DNA of 64,000 bases from Naasia sp. (GCF_025465545.1 NZ_JAODMK010000040.1:1-64000); one strand, 5' to 3'. Counted from the first letter of the stretch, positions 32,441 through 42,878 are shown. Notes: generated by a model not told the origin, from the sequence alone. Numbers and translations are program-made.

Positions 32441-33070
32441 TCAGCGCCGGGAGCCGAGGGCCGTGTCCACCGCGTGCTGAAGGACGCTGCCCGAGAAGCC
32501 GCGACGCTGCAGGAACCCGGCGAGTCGGCGCCGGGCGGTCTCGGCGTCGTAGCTGGTGAGCTGGCGGGCCCGGTTCTCGGCGACCTGGACGGCGCGTTCG
32601 CGCTCCCCTTCGTCGTCGAGGGAGGCGAGCGCCTCCTCGATCGCGACGGCGTCGACTCTGCGCCGCCGGAGCTCCGCGGCCACTGCAGACCGGCCCCGTC
32701 CCTTGCGCTCGGTCTCGCTGCGCACGACGGATTCCGCCAGAGCCGCGTCGTCGAGGTAGCGTCCGTCCTCGAGCCGGGTGACCTCCGCCTCGATCTCATC
32801 AGGCTCGATGCCGCGGTCGGCGAGCCGGTCGCGCATCTCCGCCACGGACATGCCGCGACGGGTGAGTGCGGCGACGCTCACGTTGCGCGCCCTGCGCTCC
32901 GCCCGCTCGCGGGCCTTCTCGCCCGGTCCCGGCTCCTTCGCCGGCGGCGCCTCATCGGCGGGATGCTCGGAGCCACCGATGCTCGGAAGCGCCGAGTCGG
33001 CCGCCCCGTCCGCCCTGCCGCGGCCGGAGCCGAACAGCGAGATGACCGGGGCGACCCACTCGTCGGTCAC
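32441..33070 (-). CDS. recX: Regulatory protein RecX
   Basis: Inhibits and modulates RecA filaments. The 209-residue protein has the helical RecX repeats, including GMSVAEMRDRLADRGIEPDEIEAEV and YLDDAALAESVVRSE, with a low-complexity N-terminal region of about 70 residues. GTG at 33070 is 4 nt after the recA stop; a longer in-frame start would lie inside recA. It is co-transcribed with recA and therefore under LexA control. Confidence 0.92.
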   Translation of the reverse strand: MTDEWVAPVISLFGSGRGRADGAADSALPSIGGSEHPADEAPPAKEPGPGEKARERAERRARNVSVAALTRRGMSVAEMRDRLADRGIEPDEIEAEVTRLEDGRYLDDAALAESVVRSETERKGRGRSAVAAELRRRRVDAVAIEEALASLDDEGERERAVQVAENRARQLTSYDAETARRRLAGFLQRRGFSGSVLQHAVDTALGSRR

Positions 33071-33074
33071 GGGA

Positions 33075-34178
33075 TCAGGCCCCGACAGCCTTGCGCGCGG
33101 CCAGCTTCGGCTCGATGGAGACTGCTGCACTGCCGTCGGCGGCCTCGGCGGCGGCGGCCGCCGCCGCTGCGGCGGCACCTTCCGCTCCGACACCCAGCTT
33201 CGCGAGGATCTTCTTCTCGATCTCTGCCGCGATGTCGGGGTTCTTCAGCAGGAAGTTGCGGGCGTTCTCCTTGCCCTGGCCCAGCTGGTCGCCCTCGTAG
33301 GTGTACCAGGCGCCGGACTTCTTGACGATGAGGTGCTCGACACCGAAGTCGATGAGGCTGCCCTCGCGGCTGATGCCCACTCCGTAGAGGATGTCGAACT
33401 CGGCCTGCTTGAAGGGCGGAGCCATCTTGTTCTTGACGACCTTGACGCGGGTGCGGTTGCCGACCGCCTCGGTGCCCTCCTTGAGCGTCTCGATGCGCCG
33501 GATGTCGAGGCGCACGGAGGCGTAGAACTTGAGCGCCTTGCCACCGGCGGTGGTCTCCGGGCTGCCGAAGAACACGCCGATCTTCTCGCGCAGCTGGTTG
33601 ATGAAGATGGCGGTGGTCTTGGTCTGGCTGAGCCCGCCGGTGAGCTTGCGCAGCGCCTGGGACATGAGTCGCGCCTGCAGGCCGACGTGGGAGTCGCCCA
33701 TGTCGCCCTCGAGCTCGACACGGGGGACGAGAGCCGCAACCGAGTCGATGACGACGAGGTCGATCGCTCCGGATCGCACCAGCATGTCGGCGATCTCGAG
33801 GGCCTGCTCACCCGTGTCGGGCTGCGACACGAGGAGGGCGTCGATGTCGACTCCGAGCTTCTTCGCGTACTCCGGATCGAGGGCGTGCTCCGCGTCGATG
33901 AAGGCGGCGATGCCGCCGAGGCGCTGCGCATTGGCGATGGCGTGCAGGGTGAGCGTCGTCTTTCCCGACGACTCAGGACCATAGATCTCCACGATGCGCC
34001 CGCGCGGCAGTCCGCCGATGCCGAGCGCGACGTCGAGCGCGATCGAGCCGGTGGGGATGACCTCGATGGGGGCGCGCTCGTCACTGCCGAGGCGCATGAC
34101 GGAGCCCTTGCCGAACTGGCGGTCGATCTGGGCGAGAGCGGTCTCGAGGGCTTTCTCGCGGTCGGACGGTGAAGGCAC
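33075..34178 (-). CDS. recA: Recombinase RecA
   Basis: Strand-exchange ATPase and LexA co-protease. The 367-residue protein has Walker [10 protein letters not shown] (67-75), [10 protein letters not shown] as Walker B and the [11 protein letters not shown] loop region. No intein is present. The C-terminus carries an alanine tract of ten or more residues. The GTG start has AGGAGA upstream. A leader of about 160 nt separates it from a perfect LexA box. Confidence 0.98.
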   Translation of the reverse strand: MPSPSDREKALETALAQIDRQFGKGSVMRLGSDERAPIEVIPTGSIALDVALGIGGLPRGRIVEIYGPESSGKTTLTLHAIANAQRLGGIAAFIDAEHALDPEYAKKLGVDIDALLVSQPDTGEQALEIADMLVRSGAIDLVVIDSVAALVPRVELEGDMGDSHVGLQARLMSQALRKLTGGLSQTKTTAIFINQLREKIGVFFGSPETTAGGKALKFYASVRLDIRRIETLKEGTEAVGNRTRVKVVKNKMAPPFKQAEFDILYGVGISREGSLIDFGVEHLIVKKSGAWYTYEGDQLGQGKENARNFLLKNPDIAAEIEKKILAKLGVGAEGAAAAAAAAAAEAADGSAAVSIEPKLAARKAVGA

Positions 34179-34372
34179 GGGATCTCCTGTGGTGTCGTGG
34201 TGGGGCGCCTATAGGCTGTCGCCCGCTCCCGTTTCCGGTGCGGACCGACAAGGCATGCGGTGAATCTCGCCGGTGGATCCGACCCTAGGCGGCACCTCCG
34301 ACAGGGCCGGAGGGCGCCGTGACTCGGGGAGAACTCCCTGCGTGAAGCACCTGTGCAGGAGACTACGACCGT

Positions 34373-34388
34373 TCGAAGATATCTTCGA
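34373..34388. promoter_or_regulatory. Perfect LexA box upstream of recA
   Basis: TCGAAGATATCTTCGA is a perfect 16-bp palindrome matching the actinobacterial SOS box. On the minus strand a TAGTCT hexamer follows, so LexA would cover the -35 region of recA-recX. It also lies 32 bp downstream of the DUF3046 stop, whose gene is transcribed in the same direction. Confidence 0.85.
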
Positions 34389-34419
34389 GAGGCGCGCGGC
34401 GTGTCCCTGCCGCATCACC

Positions 34420-34638
34420 TCAGCGGGCGGGTCGGCCCCTGCCGTGCCACCGCTCGCGGGGCACGTCGGTGGCCCGGCAGAGCGCCGCCCACACGTCTCC
34501 CGGCGTCCGGCCGGCGGCGAGGGCCTGATCGGCGGTCAGCCCACCCAGCTCGTCGAGCACGAACTCCCGGGCGAGTGCGCGGCCGTAGGCGTCGCCGAAC
34601 TCCTCGCCCACGGCGAACCGGAACTCGCTCAGACGCAC
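34420..34638 (-). CDS. DUF3046 family protein
   Basis: A 72-residue protein (RLSEFRFAVGEEFGDAYGRAL...) of the DUF3046 family, which in actinobacteria commonly sits just upstream of recA. Its function is unknown to me. The GTG start is 6 nt after TAGCGT (34650-34645), predicting a leaderless message. Its readthrough would pass the LexA box into recA. Confidence 0.85.
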   Translation of the reverse strand: MRLSEFRFAVGEEFGDAYGRALAREFVLDELGGLTADQALAAGRTPGDVWAALCRATDVPRERWHGRGRPAR

Positions 34639-34676
34639 CCGGTCACGCTACCAATCCTTCCGGCGCCCGGAAACGA

Positions 34677-34707
34677 CGAACGCCCCGCTGGGAAAGCGAG
34701 GCGTTCG
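34677..34707 (-). terminator. Terminator-like hairpin after clgR
   Basis: CGAACGCC (34677-34684) pairs with GGCGTTCG (34700-34707), extended inward by CGCT/AGCG with one mismatch. Outer arms CTTCCGGC (34658-34665) and GCCGGAAG (34708-34715) can extend it. It lies 30 bp downstream of the clgR stop. Confidence 0.65.
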
Positions 34708-34736
34708 GCCGGAAGAGGAGGTCAGGTGGCCAAGAA

Positions 34737-35072
34737 TCAGCGGGAGACGAGGTCCGCCCCGAAGTCCTTGGCGAACGAGTCGTCGCCGAACTGGTCGCGG
34801 AAGTCGGCGGGCACGGTGTCGGGGATCACGTCGATGCCCTCGAGGACGGCGAGGCGATCGCCGACCTCACGCATGATCACCGAGATGGGAGTGTCGAGCG
34901 CGTCGGCCACCGAAGCGAGGATCTCCGAGGAGGCCTCCTTCTGGCCGCGCTCCACCTCGCTGAGGTAGCCGAGGGCGACACTCGCCTTGCTGGCCACCTG
35001 GCGGAGGGTGCGCCCCTTCTGGAGACGGAAGTCCCGCAGAACGTCGCCGAGCTCCTGACGAACTAGAACCAT
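34737..35072 (-). CDS. clgR: XRE-family transcriptional regulator, ClgR-like
   Basis: A 111-residue DNA-binding protein with an N-terminal helix-turn-helix (about 10-65, TLRQVASKASVALGYLSEVERGQ). Position downstream of cinA and pgsA is the standard place of clgR, which activates clp protease and stress genes in actinobacteria. A good AGGGAGG precedes the ATG. The C-terminal tail is acidic and ends in LVSR. Assignment to ClgR rests on context and sequence pattern. Confidence 0.85.
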   Translation of the reverse strand: MVLVRQELGDVLRDFRLQKGRTLRQVASKASVALGYLSEVERGQKEASSEILASVADALDTPISVIMREVGDRLAVLEGIDVIPDTVPADFRDQFGDDSFAKDFGADLVSR

Positions 35073-35201
35073 GTGGACCTCCCTACAGTGTTTCGGTGCT
35101 GGACGGTTGAGAAACGATACCCCGGGGGGAGGACCAACCCTACGGAGACGCGGTGTGTATTGCTTGTGAACACATCATCTGTAACGCCGCAGAAACCTGA
35201 G

Positions 35202-35717
35202 CTATTCCGACTCAAGGCCTCGACCGGCGTCCGGACGGCCAGCAGCCCCGGAATCGGAGCGGACCACCTCCTCCGCCAGCTCGAGCACGGCGTCGACGGC
35301 GGCGGCCCGGATCTCGGCGCGTGAGCCGGCGAGATCCACGCGACGCACCCGGGTCCCCTCGGCGGTGGCCACGGCGAGGTAGACCTCGCCAGGGGCGTGC
35401 CCGTCCTGCGGATCGGGCCCGGCGACCCCGGTCGTGCTGATGCCGACGTCGGCGCCGCACGAGCGTCGCACGCCCTCGGCCATCTGCCCGGCGACGTCGG
35501 CGTGGACGGCGCCGCTGCGCTCGAGCAGGGCGGCGTCGACCCCCAGCAGCACGTGCTTGAGCTCGGTGGCGTAGGAGACGATCCCGCCGCGGAACACGGC
35601 AGAGGCGCCGGGCACGCTCACCAGCCGGTCGGCCACCAGTCCGCCGGTGAGCGACTCCGCCGCGGCCAGGGTGAGGGCGCGCTCCCCGAGCAGGGCGAGG
35701 AGTCGCTGTGCGGTCAC
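35202..35717 (-). CDS. CinA C-terminal-domain nicotinamide-nucleotide amidase
   Basis: The 171-residue protein is the stand-alone CinA C-terminal (PncC) domain that deamidates NMN to NaMN in pyridine nucleotide recycling. AAAESLTGGLVADRL near the start and ISTTGVAGPDP near residue 95 are family hallmarks. GTG 35717 overlaps the pgsA stop by four bases. The N-terminal COG1058 domain of longer CinA proteins is absent, as is usual for this form. Confidence 0.92.
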   Translation of the reverse strand: MTAQRLLALLGERALTLAAAESLTGGLVADRLVSVPGASAVFRGGIVSYATELKHVLLGVDAALLERSGAVHADVAGQMAEGVRRSCGADVGISTTGVAGPDPQDGHAPGEVYLAVATAEGTRVRRVDLAGSRAEIRAAAVDAVLELAEEVVRSDSGAAGRPDAGRGLESE

Positions 35718-36514
35718 CGGCGCCGGTTCCTCGTGAACGCCTGGAGAAGGTAGTCGGCGCCCGTCACGATGGTGAGCGCCACGGCGACGGTCATCAGCAG
35801 CGCGCCCGCGCCCACGATCCACGGCACCGCGGCGTCGAGGCCCAGATCGTCGGCCAGCGCGGGCAGCGGCGCGAGGAGCACGGAGATCGCGACGGACTGC
35901 AGCACGGTCTTGAGCTTGCCTCCCCGCGATGCGGGGATCACGCGGTCGCGCAGCACGCTGAAGCGGAACACGGTGATGCCCACCTCGCGGACCAGGACGA
36001 GGATCGTGACCCACCACGGCAGCTCGCCGAGGATCGAGAGGCCCACCAGGGCGCCGCCGATGAGGACCTTGTCGGCGATGGGGTCGAGCAGGATGCCCAC
36101 GTTGGTCACGAGATTGCGGCGCCGCGCCAGGTGCCCGTCGAGTCCGTCCGTGGCGATCGCCACGACGAAGAGGACCGTCGCGATCCAGCGCAGGGCTCCC
36201 CCGTCGCCGGCGTCGGCGAGCAGCAGCCAGAGGAAGACCGGGGCGAAGAGGATGCGCACGATCGTGATGAGGTTGGCGACATTGCCGTCGCTGACCTTGG
36301 TGTCGCCCGCCTGCACTACGCGACCGCGCGCCCGCTCGACCACCTTGGCCGAGCCGCGCTCGTAGCTGGCGCGCGCCCGCAGCTTGGCCCGTCGGGCGGT
36401 CTCGCGGGCGGTGCCCGTGCCGCCTGCGGCTCCGCTGCCGTTCCGAGACACTCGTCGCTCCCTGCCGGTCGGTGCAGGGCGCTCCTCCCCGGGAGCACCC
36501 TCGTTCCTCGTCAT
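35714..36514 (-). CDS. pgsA: CDP-diacylglycerol-glycerol-3-phosphate 3-phosphatidyltransferase
   Basis: Membrane enzyme making phosphatidylglycerophosphate. The 266-residue protein has the CDP-alcohol phosphotransferase motif in DGLDGHLARRR through GILLDPIADK, with the required aspartates, and several membrane helices from about residue 78. The first 75 residues are polar and Gly/Arg-rich, longer than usual, so a later start is possible. It lies between ftsK and cinA as in related genomes. Confidence 0.92.
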   Translation of the reverse strand: MTRNEGAPGEERPAPTGRERRVSRNGSGAAGGTGTARETARRAKLRARASYERGSAKVVERARGRVVQAGDTKVSDGNVANLITIVRILFAPVFLWLLLADAGDGGALRWIATVLFVVAIATDGLDGHLARRRNLVTNVGILLDPIADKVLIGGALVGLSILGELPWWVTILVLVREVGITVFRFSVLRDRVIPASRGGKLKTVLQSVAISVLLAPLPALADDLGLDAAVPWIVGAGALLMTVAVALTIVTGADYLLQAFTRNRRR

Positions 36515-36585
36515 CGTAACCGCCGCCGCGTCGGGGCGGCCTCGTCCGTCGGCGTCGTCAGCGGCCGCGAGGAGGATGCGCTGGA

Positions 36586-39294
36586 TCAGTCGCGGCCGGT
36601 CAGGCCCCAGGCGTCCTCGTCGGGACTGTCCTCGACGACCTCGTAGCCGTCGAACTGGGCGTCCACCGCGTCTCGGGAATGCGCGACGGGGCCGGCCCCG
36701 GCGGGCCGGGCGGTGGAGGCCGCGCCGTCCTCGCCGCGCATCCGCGCGAGGACTCCGGGCAGCTGCTCCACGGTGACGAGCACGTCACGTGCCTTCGACC
36801 CCTCGGAGGGGCCGACGACCTCGCGTGACTCGAGCAGGTCCATCAGGCGCCCGGCCTTGGCGAAGCCCACGCGGAGCTTCCGCTGCAGCATCGAGGTCGA
36901 GCCGAACTGGGTGGTGACCACGAGCTCGGTGGCCTGCAGGAGCAGGTCGAGGTCGTCGCCGATGTCGGCGTCGATCTCCTTCCGCTCCACCACGGCCGCG
37001 ACGTCGGGGCGGTACTCCGGTCGCGCCTGCGCGGTGCAGTGCTCGACGACCTTGGCGATCTCGGCCTCGGTCACCCAGGCGCCCTGCGTGCGCATGGCCT
37101 TCGAGGTGCCCATCGGCAGGAAGAGGCCGTCGCCCTGGCCGATCAGCTTGTCGGCGCCCGGCTGGTCGAGGATGACCCGGGAGTCGGTGACGCTCGTCAC
37201 GGCGAACGCCAGCCGGGACGGGACGTTCGCCTTGATCAGGCCGGTGACGACGTTGACGCTCGGCCGCTGGGTGGCGAGCACCAGGTGGATGCCGGACGCG
37301 CGGGCCAGCTGGGTGATGCGGACGATCGAGTCCTCGACGTCGCGGGGGGCGACCATCATCAGGTCGGCGAGCTCGTCCACCACCACGAGCAGGTACGGAT
37401 AGGGCCGCAGGACCCGCTCGCTGCCGGCGGGCAGGATGATCTCGTTCGCGACGACGGCGGCGTTGAAGTCGTCGATGTGCTTGAACCCGAACGACGCGAG
37501 GTCGTCGTAGCGCATGTCCATCTCCTTCACGACCCACTGCAGCGCTTCGGCCGCCTTCTTCGGGTTCGTGATGATGGGCGTGATGAGGTGCGGGACCCCG
37601 GCGTATGCAGTGAGCTCCACGCGCTTCGGGTCGACGAGCACCATGCGCACCTCGGACGGCGTCGCCCGCATCAGCAGCGAGGTGATCATGGAGTTGACGA
37701 AGCTGGACTTTCCTGAGCCGGTGGAGCCCGCGACCAGCAGGTGGGGCATCTTCGCGAGGTTCGCGACGACGAAGCCGCCCTCGACGTCCTTGCCCACCGC
37801 GATCGTCATGGGGTGCTTGCTCTTGGCGGCCGCCGCGGAGCGCAGCACATCCGCGAGAGCCACGATCTCGCGGTCCGTGTTCGGGATCTCGACGCCGATG
37901 GCGCTCTTGCCCGGGATCGGCGAGAGGATGCGCACCTCATTGGAGGCGACCGCGTAGGAGATGTTCTTCTCCAGGGCGATGACCTTCTCGACCTTGACGC
38001 CGACGCCGAGCTCCACCTCGTAGCGGGTGACCGTCGGACCCCGGGAGAAGCCGGTGACCTTGGCGTCCACGGAGAACTGGTTGAGGACCCCGGTGATCGA
38101 CGCGACGATCTCGTCGTTCGCGGCGGACCGGCTCTTGGCCGGCGGGCCGGGCGTCAGCAGCGAGGCGGGGGGAAGCCGGTACGGGCCTGACGGGATGGGC
38201 GTGGCGAAGTCGGGTTCGGCGTCGAGCTCGTCGTCGGTGGGCGACGACTTGGTCAGATCCGGGACGACGGGGGAGGCCGCGGCGGCCGATGCGGGGGCGG
38301 CGTCCGCCCGGAGCATGTCCTCGAGCAGCTCGATGCCGAAGTCCCCGCTGTCCGCTCCCGACTCGGCGGCCGGAACCTCCGGCTGGATGACGTCGGTGAA
38401 GGACGGCTCCACGATCGGGGTGTCGAATGCGCGCTCGGGGTCGCGCTTGCCCTTGCTCTTGCGCCACCACGGCAGGCTGTCGGTGTCGATGAGCGGCGGC
38501 TCGAGGTCGAGGTCGACGACCTCGGTGGTCGCGCCCTTGCCGGATCGAGGGGACTTGGCGGGGGCCGCCTCCTCCGTCGTCTCCGCGCCGAAGAGGTAGG
38601 CGTAGAGCTGGCTCATCCGCTCAGGGACCCGGTTGGGCGGGGTGCGGGTGATGATGAACAGGGAGAGCATCGCCAGCACGGCGACCACGAGCGTGGCCCC
38701 GAGCGGGGTGAGCAGCCAGGCGAGCGGTGCCGCGATCAGCCAGCCGAAGACCCCGCCGCCGAGGGCGATGCGGTCGACGCCCTGGCTGGGCACCGGCATG
38801 CCGGTGTAGAGGAAGCACAGGCCGGACACCGACACGATGAGCAGGGCGAGGCCGATGCCGATCCGGCCGTTGTCGTGGACGGAGCTCGGATGGCGGAACA
38901 GCCAGATCGAGAAGACGAGGAAGATGACCGGCAGCGCGAACGCCACGCGGCCGACGAGTCCGCCGAAGGTCCACGCGTCGAGCGTCATGGCGATGGGATC
39001 GCCGACGAAGAACCACTCGACGACCGCGCCGGCCACCGCGAGGGTCAGCAGCAGGAACGGGATGCCGTCCCGGCGCTCGCCTTTCGCCACATTCTCCGGA
39101 CCGAGCGCGCGCGCGGCCGCCCCCGCGCCGTGCGCGAGCCCCAGCCAGCCCTTGGCGAGAAGGCCCTGGGGCTCCTCGGAGACCGGGTACTTCCTCGTGC
39201 GCTGCGTCGCCGTGCGGGCGCGCGGTTTGGTGCCGGTGCTGCGCGCCGCGGTCGTCGCGCGGGCGCGACTCGTCGTCCTGCTGCCTCCAGCCAT
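36586..39294 (-). CDS. ftsK: DNA translocase FtsK
   Basis: Septal motor that pumps chromosome termini during division. The 902-residue protein has four membrane helices in residues 78-215, a polar linker (about 230-390), the motor with Walker A GSTGSGKS at 523-530 and Walker B near 625, and a C-terminal gamma winged helix (about 815-860). The ATG is 6 nt after TACCGT (39306-39301), predicting a leaderless message. The linker is short compared with E. coli FtsK but typical of SpoIIIE-like forms. Confidence 0.96.
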   Translation of the reverse strand: MAGGSRTTSRARATTAARSTGTKPRARTATQRTRKYPVSEEPQGLLAKGWLGLAHGAGAAARALGPENVAKGERRDGIPFLLLTLAVAGAVVEWFFVGDPIAMTLDAWTFGGLVGRVAFALPVIFLVFSIWLFRHPSSVHDNGRIGIGLALLIVSVSGLCFLYTGMPVPSQGVDRIALGGGVFGWLIAAPLAWLLTPLGATLVVAVLAMLSLFIITRTPPNRVPERMSQLYAYLFGAETTEEAAPAKSPRSGKGATTEVVDLDLEPPLIDTDSLPWWRKSKGKRDPERAFDTPIVEPSFTDVIQPEVPAAESGADSGDFGIELLEDMLRADAAPASAAAASPVVPDLTKSSPTDDELDAEPDFATPIPSGPYRLPPASLLTPGPPAKSRSAANDEIVASITGVLNQFSVDAKVTGFSRGPTVTRYEVELGVGVKVEKVIALEKNISYAVASNEVRILSPIPGKSAIGVEIPNTDREIVALADVLRSAAAAKSKHPMTIAVGKDVEGGFVVANLAKMPHLLVAGSTGSGKSSFVNSMITSLLMRATPSEVRMVLVDPKRVELTAYAGVPHLITPIITNPKKAAEALQWVVKEMDMRYDDLASFGFKHIDDFNAAVVANEIILPAGSERVLRPYPYLLVVVDELADLMMVAPRDVEDSIVRITQLARASGIHLVLATQRPSVNVVTGLIKANVPSRLAFAVTSVTDSRVILDQPGADKLIGQGDGLFLPMGTSKAMRTQGAWVTEAEIAKVVEHCTAQARPEYRPDVAAVVERKEIDADIGDDLDLLLQATELVVTTQFGSTSMLQRKLRVGFAKAGRLMDLLESREVVGPSEGSKARDVLVTVEQLPGVLARMRGEDGAASTARPAGAGPVAHSRDAVDAQFDGYEVVEDSPDEDAWGLTGRD

Positions 39295-39364
39295 GCGGCT
39301 ACGGTACCTCCGAGGTCCCCCCGCGTCCCGCTGACACGCGCTCGGAAGCCCCGGTCGGGCGAGG

Positions 39365-39856
39365 TCAGTGCAGCGTGCGGACCATGATGTCGGCGCTGCC
39401 GCGGGACTCGACGACGGCGAAGTGCTCGCTCGTGTAGAGACGGTGAGCGAAGTTGCCGCGCTCCACGCTGAGGCTGATCCTGGCGTGCCCGTCGGCCGCC
39501 GCCTGTACGAGGAGCTCGCGCAGCAGGATCCGGCCGATGCCCTGCGCCCGCCAGATCGGCTTGACCCCGAGGATCAGCTCGGGCACTCCCGTCGCCACGA
39601 AGCCGAGGCCGGGCCGGTCGCCCGAGAAGAGGCGGTACCAGGCGGCCCCCAGCACATCGCCGGTGTCGTCCTCGGCCAGGAAGCCGGCGTCGCCGGGTCG
39701 GCGCCATGCGGCGATGTAGCGGCGCCGCATCGGATCGGCCAGCACGGTCACGCGCGGGCGGCTCCGCTCGGAGTCCCAGTTCGCCGCCTCGACGAGCGCA
39801 TCGGTGAGCGCGCGCCCGTCGCCGGGCCCGGCCGCGCGGATCACCACGGTGCGCAC
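39365..39856 (-). CDS. GNAT-family N-acetyltransferase
   Basis: A 163-residue acetyl-CoA-dependent acyltransferase with the pyrophosphate loop in [15 protein letters not shown] (about residues 102-116). The substrate is unknown. The GTG start lies 6 nt after CAGAGT, a poor -10, with a nine-base C run near the expected -35. It stands alone upstream of ftsK. Confidence 0.8.
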   Translation of the reverse strand: MRTVVIRAAGPGDGRALTDALVEAANWDSERSRPRVTVLADPMRRRYIAAWRRPGDAGFLAEDDTGDVLGAAWYRLFSGDRPGLGFVATGVPELILGVKPIWRAQGIGRILLRELLVQAAADGHARISLSVERGNFAHRLYTSEHFAVVESRGSADIMVRTLH

Positions 39857-39886
39857 GCCGCAACTCTGCCACTGTTCCGTCCGCCA

Positions 39887-39895
39887 GGGGGGGGG
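39887..39895. repeat. Nine-base G homopolymer upstream of the GNAT gene
   Basis: A run of nine G on the plus strand (C on the coding strand of the GNAT gene) at about 31-39 bp before its start codon, where the -35 region would fall. Such tracts can change length during replication. Confidence 0.8.
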
Positions 39896-39916
39896 CGGGA
39901 GCCGGGCGGGAGCAGA

Positions 39917-41146
39917 TCAGTACCGGATGGCGTCGATGACCTTCACCCGGACCGCGACCAGGGCCGGGATGAGCCCGGCGAGGGCGCCGACCGCCGTCGC
40001 GGCGATGAGGCCGACGACGGCCGCCGACATCGGGAACGGCGGCACGTCGGTGATCCCCTGAGCGAGGAACTCGGTGGTGATGGGGTTGCGGATGAGCAGC
40101 ACCGCCAGCATCACGCCGACCACGCCCGCGGCGACCGTCGCGACGACGCTCTCCAGCATCACGGCGAGGAAGACCCGGCCGGCGGTCGCCCCGAAGGTGC
40201 GCCGCACGCCGATCTCGCGGATGCGCGTGCGCACGGTGACGAGGGCGATGTTGACCAGCCCGAGCGCGCCGAGCAGCAGCACGAGGAGCGCGATGCCGCC
40301 GATGATCAGCTGCACCTGCCGGAGCGACTCGGCATTCTGCTCGCCGTAGTCGTTCCGGAAGGCGTCCACCTGCACGCCATCGCCGAGCTGGCCCCGGATG
40401 TCGGCCGACAGCCGGGCCCCGAGGGGCTCCGCGATGTCGGCGGGCACCCACACCTCGAACTGCGGAGTCCCGTACAGCGCCTGCTGCTCGGGGCTCTGCA
40501 GGGCGCGGGCCTGCGACGCGAGCATGAACATGGAGGGCGCGAGGTCGAAGCTGGGCGACGGCGTCACCCCGACCACGACCGCGGTCACCTCGTTCGTGGC
40601 GGAGAGCGTGAGGGTGGGATGGCTGCGCAGGTCCGGGGAGCCGATGCTCTCCCAGAGCCGCTCGTTCACGACGAGCGCGGGGGCGAGGCGCCGCTCGTCG
40701 GAGGTGGTGAACCACTCCCCCTCGAGCAGCGGGACCCGATGCATCTGGCCGAACGGGATGTCGACGGTCTCGGTGGGGACCGACTGCCTGCCGCCCGGCA
40801 GGCGCACCTGCTGCTCGCCGTAGCCGTGCTCGCTGGCGTAGCCGATGTCGTAGCGATCGACCGCAGTGCGGAATGCGGTGCGGATGTCCTCGGCCGGGAG
40901 GATCGAGCCGTCGTCGGTGAATGCGTTGATCCCCATCGTCGCCGCGCGGCCGCCGGAGCGCTCGCTCGTCTCGCGCAGGGCCTGCTCGGCGACCGAGCCA
41001 GCAGCGACGACCGCAGTGAGCGCGCAGACGGCGACGCCGACCCCGATCAGCGACAGCAGCACCCGGCCCCGGTGGACGCGCACCTCGGCCCACGCCTCGC
41101 TGAAGGCGCCGACGACGCCGGTGGCCAGCCCGCCGAAGAAGCCCAT
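39917..41146 (-). CDS. MacB-like ABC transporter permease
   Basis: A 409-residue permease with one N-terminal membrane helix (about 28-50), a large extracytoplasmic MacB-type domain (about 55-275), and three C-terminal helices (about 283-303, 335-358 and 375-400). This fold usually moves peptides, antibiotics or envelope components by mechanotransmission. Its ATG shares one base with the ATPase stop. It is the third gene of the adaptor-ATPase-permease operon. The cargo is unknown. Confidence 0.9.
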   Translation of the reverse strand: MGFFGGLATGVVGAFSEAWAEVRVHRGRVLLSLIGVGVAVCALTAVVAAGSVAEQALRETSERSGGRAATMGINAFTDDGSILPAEDIRTAFRTAVDRYDIGYASEHGYGEQQVRLPGGRQSVPTETVDIPFGQMHRVPLLEGEWFTTSDERRLAPALVVNERLWESIGSPDLRSHPTLTLSATNEVTAVVVGVTPSPSFDLAPSMFMLASQARALQSPEQQALYGTPQFEVWVPADIAEPLGARLSADIRGQLGDGVQVDAFRNDYGEQNAESLRQVQLIIGGIALLVLLLGALGLVNIALVTVRTRIREIGVRRTFGATAGRVFLAVMLESVVATVAAGVVGVMLAVLLIRNPITTEFLAQGITDVPPFPMSAAVVGLIAATAVGALAGLIPALVAVRVKVIDAIRY

Positions 41147-41844
41147 CAGTAGCGCCCCGCCGGCACCCGGTCGGAGATCCGCCCGGCGTCGAGCCGGTAG
41201 TGACGGCTGGCTCGGGCCGCGATGTTGGGGTCGTGAGTGATCGTGACCAGGGCGGCGTCGGTCTCGTTCGCGACCCGCTCGAGCAGCTCCATCACGGTGC
41301 CGCCGGTCTCGAGGTCGAGGGCCCCGGTCGGCTCGTCGGCGAGGATCAGCCGCGGACGCCTGACCAGCGCGCGGGCGATCGCGACCCGCTGCTGCTCGCC
41401 GCCGGAGAGCCGCTCGGGCGTGGACCCGAGCCGATCGCCGAGGCCGACGTTCTCGAGCATCCGCGTGGCGATCGCGCGCCGCCGCCAGAAGGCGACGCCG
41501 GAGTCGTAGAGCAGCGGTGTGGCCACGTTCTCGAGCGCCGTGCGCCGGGCGAGCAGGTTGAACTGCTGGAAGACGAAGCCGATGCGCCGGCCGCGGAGCC
41601 GGTCACGGCCCGCGCTCGAGAAGCTGCGGGCCGGAAGCCCCTCGAAGAGCACCTCGCCCGTGGTCGGGGAATCGATCAGCCCGAGCATGTTGAGCAGGGT
41701 GGACTTGCCGGAGCCCGAGCGCCCGACGATCGAGACCCGGTCCCCCTCGAAGACCTCGAGGTCGACGCCGTCGAGGATCGTGAGCGGCGCTCCGTCGGGC
41801 AGGGAGACCGTGCGCGACACCTGCTCGAGGCGGATGATGCTCAC
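41146..41844 (-). CDS. ABC transporter ATP-binding protein (MacB/LolD type)
   Basis: A 232-residue ATPase with Walker [10 protein letters not shown] (41-49), Q-loop FQQFNLL, signature LSGGEQQR (145-152) and Walker B LILADE (165-170). GTG at 41844 overlaps the adaptor stop by four bases; a longer frame upstream is within the adaptor gene. It powers the adjacent permease. Confidence 0.93.
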   Translation of the reverse strand: MSIIRLEQVSRTVSLPDGAPLTILDGVDLEVFEGDRVSIVGRSGSGKSTLLNMLGLIDSPTTGEVLFEGLPARSFSSAGRDRLRGRRIGFVFQQFNLLARRTALENVATPLLYDSGVAFWRRRAIATRMLENVGLGDRLGSTPERLSGGEQQRVAIARALVRRPRLILADEPTGALDLETGGTVMELLERVANETDAALVTITHDPNIAARASRHYRLDAGRISDRVPAGRY

Positions 41845-42878
41845 TTGACGATTCCGCCCCCACCGCAGACCACGTTGCCGCTGCCGTCGTCGAAGCACTC
41901 CTCGCCGCCCGGCACCGGGGCCTGGGCGTCCGGGCTGAACTGGAGGATCGCCTCACCCTGCTCCAGTCCGCCGGTGACCTCCACCATCGACCCGTCGGTG
42001 AGGCCGAGCGTCACATCCCGGGGCTCCGTGCCGCCCTCCGGGAGGACGGCATGGACGACGCCGGTCTCGGCGCCGCCCTCCACCGCGGTGGTGGGCACGA
42101 CGAGCACGTTCTCCGCCTGCCCGGCGGGGATGGTGATCGACGCGGTGAGGCCGGGGAAGACCCGGACGTCCTCGGGCACGAGGCAGCGGACGGTCGCGCC
42201 GGTGGCGCCGTCGCCCGTCGTGGGGTCCGGCTGCTCCCCCGCGAGGGGCGCCGTGATGCGCAGCTTCTCGCAGGCGAACGGCGCGGGGCCGCCGGTGATG
42301 GCGACGGTGGCGTCCTCCGGCTCGTCCAGCAGGCGGTACTGCTGCTCGGGGCTCAGCGTGCCCGAGACGGAGAAGCTCGGCGGGGCGACCTTGCCCGATT
42401 CATCGCCCACCGCGACGGCCTGCTTCGGGATCACCGTGAGCGCGGTCAGCGTGCCGGTGATCGGCGCGAACACCTTCTCGTAGGTGATGATCGGGTCCGG
42501 CTGGGTGATCGTGACGACGCCCTTGTCGTCGGTCGTCTCGATGGGGTCCTGCGGCGTCTCGACCTTGATGTCGAAGATCTTGTCGCCCTTGTCGACATGC
42601 TTGCCCTCGGCGATGAAGATCTCGTCGACGGCGCCGACCGCTGTGGCCTTCAGGACGACAGCAGGATCCGCGGACACCGTGCCGTCGAGCGTCACGTCGT
42701 TGACGATGGTGCCGAGCTCGACCGTGACCTGTGGATCGGAGAGCTGACCGGTGGGGAAGGCCGGCCCCTGCGCCTCGGCGACATCGGGAAAGAACGCCAG
42801 CTTGATGAGGGCGGCGGCGATCAGCGCGAACACCAGGATCCGGAGGATCGGGAAGACCCATCTCCGCACGACGCCCAT
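41841..42878 (-). CDS. HlyD/RND-type membrane fusion (adaptor) protein
   Basis: A 345-residue adaptor anchored by one N-terminal membrane helix (about 8-28), followed by lipoyl-like and beta-barrel segments (AVGAVDEIFIAEGKHVDKGD; KVFAPITGTLTAL) and ending in a glycine-rich CGGGGIVK. In a Gram-positive-type cell it probably sits outside the membrane and works with the ABC pair. ATG 42878 was chosen at the start of the hydrophobic segment; an in-frame ATG at 42962 would add 28 basic residues. Confidence 0.85.
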   Translation of the reverse strand: MGVVRRWVFPILRILVFALIAAALIKLAFFPDVAEAQGPAFPTGQLSDPQVTVELGTIVNDVTLDGTVSADPAVVLKATAVGAVDEIFIAEGKHVDKGDKIFDIKVETPQDPIETTDDKGVVTITQPDPIITYEKVFAPITGTLTALTVIPKQAVAVGDESGKVAPPSFSVSGTLSPEQQYRLLDEPEDATVAITGGPAPFACEKLRITAPLAGEQPDPTTGDGATGATVRCLVPEDVRVFPGLTASITIPAGQAENVLVVPTTAVEGGAETGVVHAVLPEGGTEPRDVTLGLTDGSMVEVTGGLEQGEAILQFSPDAQAPVPGGEECFDDGSGNVVCGGGGIVK

